Assembly (NCBI RefSeq): GCF_023516595.1
Contig: NZ_JAMGBG010000092.1
Location: 27,527 to 91,526 of the forward strand
DNA: 64,000 bases
DNA from: Streptomyces neyagawaensis
Lineage (GTDB): Bacteria > Actinomycetota > Actinomycetes > Streptomycetales > Streptomycetaceae
Direction: 5' to 3'
Every line of letters begins with the position of its first letter. The first letter of the stretch is position 1. Positions 60,657 to 64,000 of the stretch are shown here, piece after piece. Below the pieces are notes generated by a model, which saw only the letters and a program-made list of their open reading frames with translations, was not told where the DNA came from and did no database searches. A program made the translations under genes and the position numbers.

Positions 60657-61280
60657 TCAGGCTTGCGATTCCCGGCGGGTGTGGGCAGCCAGCCACTCGG
60701 GGAAGGCCGTCAGGTCCGTGAGGACGACGTCCGCGCCCGCCTCGCGCAGCTCCCGCTCGTCGCACGGGCCGGTGGCCACGGCGACGGAGTACGCGTCGGC
60801 GGTACGCGCGCCGCGGACGTCCCCGACGTGGTCGCCGACGTACACGCTCGCGCCGTGCTCGCGCAGCGCCCCCGCCTTGGCCTCCGCCCACAGGTCACCG
60901 ATGACGGCGTGCGGTTCCATGCCGAGGTGTTCGATGTGCAGCCTGGCGTTCGGCTCGTACTTCGCGGTGACGACGATGGCCCGCCCGCCGGCCTCCCGCA
61001 CCGCGGCGATCGCCTCCCGCGCGCCCGGCATCGCGGGCGCCGCGGTGATCCCCTTCTCCAGGTAGATCTCCCGGTAGAGCGTCGCCATCGCGGGGATGTC
61101 CTCCGCGGGGAACCAGTACGCCAGTTCCTCCACGAGCGGCGGCCCCAGCCGCGTGATCGCCAGATCCGCGTCGATGTACGTCCCGGTCCGCGCCGCGAGT
61201 GCGATGTAGCAGGCGTGGATGCCGGGGCGGGAGTCGATCAGGGTCATGTCCAGGTCGAATCCGACGGTTATGGAGGCCAT
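60657..61280 (-). CDS. HAD-superfamily phosphatase
   Basis: A 207-residue hydrolase. Motif I VGFDLDMTLIDSRPG (DxDxT, both Asp present), motif II VVTAKYEPN (Thr), motif III Lys in LWAEAKAGAL, and motif IV VGDHVGDVRGA (GDxxxD). The four-helix cap between motifs I and II makes it a subfamily-IA, phosphoglycolate-phosphatase-like enzyme. Substrate not determinable. Start ATG 61280; an in-frame ATG at 61289 is an alternative. Structured element copy C lies directly upstream. Confidence 0.92.
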   Translation of the reverse strand: MASITVGFDLDMTLIDSRPGIHACYIALAARTGTYIDADLAITRLGPPLVEELAYWFPAEDIPAMATLYREIYLEKGITAAPAMPGAREAIAAVREAGGRAIVVTAKYEPNARLHIEHLGMEPHAVIGDLWAEAKAGALREHGASVYVGDHVGDVRGARTADAYSVAVATGPCDERELREAGADVVLTDLTAFPEWLAAHTRRESQA

Positions 61281-61312
61281 GGTGCCCATTGTGGGGGGTG
61301 GGAGGGGTCGTT

Positions 61313-61497
61313 GGCGGGTGCGGATGGGTGGGGGCTGGTCGCGCCCACGCGGCGGAGCCGCATATGTCACCGCCCCGCGCCCCTGAAGGCCTGGGCCTGC
61401 GGCCCGGCCTTCATCGGAAAAGCACGGGGCCGCAGGCCCCTGCTTTTCCAGGGGCGCGGGGAACTGCGCGACAAGCCCCCACCCACCCGCACCCGCC
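61313..61497. repeat. Structured intergenic element, copy C
   Basis: The clearest copy, 185 bp, filling the gap between the HAD gene and the permease-prefix gene. Left end GGCGGGTGCGGATGGGTGGG and right end CCCACCCGCACCCGCC are complementary over about 32 bp with two mismatches. P3 differs from copies A and B by a paired change: GGGGCC-GCA-GGCCCC instead of GGGGGC-GCA-GCCCCC. P2 also keeps pairing (GAAGGCC with GGCCTTC) despite base changes. Confidence 0.88.
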
Positions 61498-61522
61498 GAA
61501 CAAACAGCGCGCCCCCGAGTTA

Positions 61523-62578
61523 TCAGGCGCCGCGGGGCCGTTGGGAGCGCCAGAGCAGATACAGCGCGGAGGAGATGGCCGCGATACGCAGAACCCACGG
61601 CCAGGTCTCCGCGACCGCGACATTCATCTCGCCGCGGACGATGGGCTCCCCCCACCTCCCGTCGCTGCGTCCCCACAGCCACACGATGCCCCCGGCGGCC
61701 ACCACTCCCGGCACGCCCAGCACCGCCCACTTGGACTCCACGGGCGTCAACCGCCGTGACAGGTAGGCGATCAACCAGCCGAGGCCCAGCGGCACGAGGC
61801 TCCCCATGACCGCCCCGGCGACCAGCAACGCCGCGGCCAACAGCAACAGCGGGTTGCTCCATCCGCCGCCGGCCGGCCGCAGCCGGGGCAGTCGAAGTCG
61901 CCGCCGGCCCGCCGGGACGTCCCCGGCCACCGTCTCCGCCTCGGCGCCCGCGGCCGCCTTCTCCACGGCGGGCGGCGCTGCGGCTCCGGCCGTCCTGCCC
62001 TCGTCCTTCGCGGGCGGCGGCTTCAGCAGCTCGGGGATCTCCACGCCGCCGACGAACCCCGGCACCGCGTCCCCGATCCCGAACCCGATGTCCACGCCAC
62101 CGGGGCCTCCGCCGCCGACGCGCCACCAGTCGGGCTGTGCGTCGCCGTCACCGAGTTCGTGCAGCGGGGCGAGGTGCGGCGGGGCGGCGCCCTCCAGGGA
62201 CGCCCGGGGTGCCGGTTCGGCGGTACGCGGCCGGGGCACGATCTTGCGGAAGCCGCCGGTGAGCCCCTTGGCCCGCTCGTCGCGCCCGTCCGCGTCGTCG
62301 CCGGTCACCCGCTGCACGGGCACGGCGGCCCGTTCCTCCGGCGTGTCCCCGGGGCCGCCCGCCGCGGTGACGATGTCGTCGGGGGTGCCGAGGCGGGCGA
62401 TGATGCGGCGAACGGCGGCCGGGCTGTCCACCGGCGCCTTGGCCCGGCGCCGGTCGATCTCGTCCCGCAGCTCCGACACCAGACGCATACGGGTCGCGGA
62501 CGGCAACTGTCGCTGCTGGGCCAGGTCACCGACCCGGCTCAGATACTCGTAGACGACCTTGTCGCTCTCAATCCCCAC
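61523..62578 (-). CDS. Permease-prefix-domain membrane protein
   Basis: A 351-residue protein, start GTG 62578 with GGAGGGG upstream. The N-terminal 75 residues (YEYLSRVGDLAQQRQLPSAT; ELRDEIDRRRAKAPVDSPAA; IARLGTPDDIVTAAG) match the helical prefix domain found on ABC-permease-like proteins. A Gly/Pro/Ala-rich linker follows, then three to four hydrophobic helices (LLLLAAALLVAGAVMGSLVP; WAVLGVPGVVAAGGIVWLW; VLRIAAISSALYLLW). No ABC core domain is present. Function unknown. Confidence 0.82.
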   Translation of the reverse strand: MGIESDKVVYEYLSRVGDLAQQRQLPSATRMRLVSELRDEIDRRRAKAPVDSPAAVRRIIARLGTPDDIVTAAGGPGDTPEERAAVPVQRVTGDDADGRDERAKGLTGGFRKIVPRPRTAEPAPRASLEGAAPPHLAPLHELGDGDAQPDWWRVGGGGPGGVDIGFGIGDAVPGFVGGVEIPELLKPPPAKDEGRTAGAAAPPAVEKAAAGAEAETVAGDVPAGRRRLRLPRLRPAGGGWSNPLLLLAAALLVAGAVMGSLVPLGLGWLIAYLSRRLTPVESKWAVLGVPGVVAAGGIVWLWGRSDGRWGEPIVRGEMNVAVAETWPWVLRIAAISSALYLLWRSQRPRGA

Positions 62579-63039
62579 GAAGCCCCTCCGGGGTTGACGC
62601 GTGTTCCTCGACGGTATCGCTTCCACACCCCCCAGGGCGGCACGCCAACTCGTCGCCACACAAGGGAATGCCCCGAGGGCCGCCGGGGCGGCAGGAAGAC
62701 CGCGAAGAGCGCGGGAAGACCGCGATGAGCGCGGGAAGGCCGCGATGAGCGCGGGAAGGCCGCAAGGCGCACGGAAAGGGACAGGGGGAACGGCACATTG
62801 ACCGCGAGGAGCACGGGACGGGCCCGCGAGGAGCACGGGAGGCCGCGAAGGCACGGGAGGGGCGGCCGCGAAGGCACGGGAGGGCCGCGAGGGCACGGGA
62901 GAGCCTCGAAGGCACGGGAGAGCCTCGAAGGGCGGCGGGAGGCCGCGAGGCGACCGCAGGAGAAAAGGCGACCACACCCACATCCCACCCGCACCCGCAC
63001 CCGCACCCGCACCCGAAGAAGCCACCCCCACCCCACTCC

Positions 63040-63087
63040 TCCAGGGGCGCGGGGAACTGCGCGACAAGCCATCCACCACCCGCACCC
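63040..63087. repeat. Partial structured element D (right end only)
   Basis: Contains CCAGGGGCGCGGGGAACTGC, then GCGACAAGCC and an ACCCGCACCC end, matching the right third of copies A-C. The left part is missing. Confidence 0.75.
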
Positions 63088-63110
63088 AAAATCCCCCCGC
63101 ACCCCCACCC

Positions 63111-63158
63111 GCCAGGGGCGCGGGGAACTGCGCAAAATCCGCCCATCCACCCGCACCC
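63111..63158. repeat. Partial structured element E (right end only)
   Basis: Same block as D: CCAGGGGCGCGGGGAACTGC followed by GCAAAATCC and a CACCCGCACCC end, 72 bp downstream of D. Confidence 0.75.
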
Positions 63159-63246
63159 CCAAAACCCACCCCCGCCCCCACCCCATCCCCGACAACCCAC
63201 CCGCACCCTCCAGCCGTCAGCCCCCCGTTCCGCCACCCCCCTCCGC

Positions 63247-63252
63247 TACCGT
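63247..63252 (+). promoter_or_regulatory. -10 box TACCGT for leaderless gene
   Basis: TACCGT ends 7 nt before ATG 63260. Confidence 0.5.
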
Positions 63253-63259
63253 TGACCGG

Positions 63260-64000
63260 ATGAGCACCGAGGAGCACAGCCCCACGCAGCCGGCACCCCC
63301 CGGCGGAGCTGACACGGCCCCCGGCCCACCCGAATCCCCCGAGCCCGCCGGAGCCCCCCGCTCGCTCGCGGAAGCGCTCCGCGGCCGTGACGACCGTTCG
63401 CTCGCCGCGCTGCTCCGCGCCCGCCCGGACCTCATCACCCCCGTGCCGACGGACCTCACGCAGCTGGCGACCCGCGCCGGCACCCGCGCCTCCGTGGTCC
63501 GCGCCCTGGAACGCCTGGACCGTTTCGCCCTCCAGTCCGCCCAGGCCCTGGCCGTGGCCTCGGACCCGGCCCCGTACGGCGAACTCCTGGGTCTCATGGC
63601 GGGCACGGGCGCGGACGACACGCCCGACCCGGCCGTCGTGGCCGCCCTCCCCCACGCGGTGCGCACGCTGCGCGACCAGGCCCTGGTGTGGGGCCCCGAC
63701 AGCCGGCTCCGTCTCGTCCGCACGGCCCGTGAGCTGCTCGCCCCGTCGCCGCAGCACCCGTCCCCGACCGGCCTGGGCCCGACCGTCGGCGAGGCGACGG
63801 CGGGCATGTCGCCGGGCCGGGTGCAGGAGATCGTCACGGCGGTGGGCCTGCCCCGCACGCACGACTCGGTGTCCGCCGTCGCCTCCCTCTCCGGCCTGTT
63901 CGCCGACGGGCCCCGCATGGCCGCGCTCCTCGGGACCGCGCCCGCCGAGGCCCTGGACGTCCTGACGCGCCTGGTGTGGGGGCCGCCGTACGGCCAGGTC
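63260..64000 (+). CDS. Helicase-associated (XPB-like accessory) domain protein, 5' part
   Basis: The first 247 codons; the gene continues beyond the right edge. After a Pro/Glu-rich start, SLAEALRGRDDRSLAALLRA and RPDLITPVPTDLTQLATRAG, then RASVVRALERLDRFALQSAQ form the helical N-terminal region of the actinobacterial helicase C-terminal/helicase-associated domain family often found beside an XPB-type helicase gene. LRLVRTARELLAPSPQHPSP and ATAGMSPGRVQEIV are also characteristic. Probably a DNA-repair or transcription-linked accessory protein; the helicase itself would lie outside the window. Confidence 0.85.
   Translation, partial: MSTEEHSPTQPAPPGGADTAPGPPESPEPAGAPRSLAEALRGRDDRSLAALLRARPDLITPVPTDLTQLATRAGTRASVVRALERLDRFALQSAQALAVASDPAPYGELLGLMAGTGADDTPDPAVVAALPHAVRTLRDQALVWGPDSRLRLVRTARELLAPSPQHPSPTGLGPTVGEATAGMSPGRVQEIVTAVGLPRTHDSVSAVASLSGLFADGPRMAALLGTAPAEALDVLTRLVWGPPYGQV

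Larger units (their letters stand above)
62579..63259. repeat. Gene-free repeat tract (20-bp and GGCACGGGAG-type units)
   Basis: A 680-bp gap without a credible gene. 62695-62774 holds four tandem 20-bp units of the form GAAG(A/G)CCGCGATGAGCGCGG. 62811-62950 holds about seven looser units sharing GAAGGCACGGGAG. 62986-63018 is a run of CGCACC hexamers. Two partial structured elements follow. The -10 box of the next gene is at its right end. Confidence 0.8.

Overview
The window is chromosomal DNA of a Streptomyces or very close relative. This follows from the very high GC content, strong G/C bias at third codon positions, frequent GTG and TTG starts, many leaderless promoters (TANNNT-type -10 box 6-7 nt before the start codon), a conservon (cvn) signalling operon with a CYP157-type P450, futalosine-pathway menaquinone genes, and families typical of the genus (DUF3027, DUF2530, DUF2771, NCS2 permease, serC next to a secreted S33 tripeptidyl peptidase). 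Gene order looks like the conserved core arm rather than a chromosome end. I saw no tRNA, rRNA, CRISPR array or intact transposon.

Layout. 1-4000: a TIGR03084-type gene fragment, an EamA/RhtA exporter, a GNAT acetyltransferase with an apparent 5' frameshift, an alpha/beta hydrolase and an unassigned conserved protein. 4100-8300: a small accessory region with a leaderless unknown gene, a membrane protein carrying a winged-helix tail, a translationally coupled UTRA-only/GntR pair, two overlapping small genes, a Nudix gene with a degenerate Nudix box, and the tail of a lost regulator; it looks partly decayed. 8400-16000: a secreted protein, a pentapeptide-repeat membrane protein, DUF952, a metallophosphoesterase and a large FAD/Fe-S oxidoreductase with an octapeptide-repeat insert. 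16055-20996: conservon cvnA-cvnB-cvnC-P450 in which the usual GTPase gene cvnD is absent and the P450 begins where cvnD should start. 21131-24826: a 1231-residue membrane-anchored NACHT-like NTPase. 24824-31200: serC, the secreted peptidase, a penicillin-binding-protein lookalike without catalytic motifs, and a secreted GH5-CBM2 cellulase under a perfect CebR box.

31215-50000 holds self-contained regulated modules: a DrrAB-like ABC exporter with a divergent TetR regulator around one long inverted repeat; VOC, SGNH, methyltransferase, Uma2, MFS and aldo/keto reductase genes; a 29-residue membrane peptide; ThpR; a MarR/MFS drug-efflux pair; an NCS2 purine permease; DUF2530; a CtpE-like P-type ATPase; and a VOC/MarR divergent pair with two palindromic operators. 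50093-64000 is housekeeping-like: a secreted protein, a sacsin-type GHKL protein with DUF3027 upstream, an MFS gene, DUF2771-mqnB-mqnD, a cold-shock protein, a HAD phosphatase, a permease-prefix protein and the start of a helicase-associated-domain gene.

The most unusual features are: (i) a ~180-bp intergenic element in three full copies (54372, 55845, 61313) and two partial ones, whose ends and internal hairpins pair copy-specifically; (ii) the cvnD-less conservon; (iii) the NACHT-like gene; (iv) TTA (bldA-type) codons in cvnA, the cellulase and one secreted protein; and (v) several pseudoenzyme-like proteins that have lost catalytic residues. All identifications are from reading the sequence; no database search was run.
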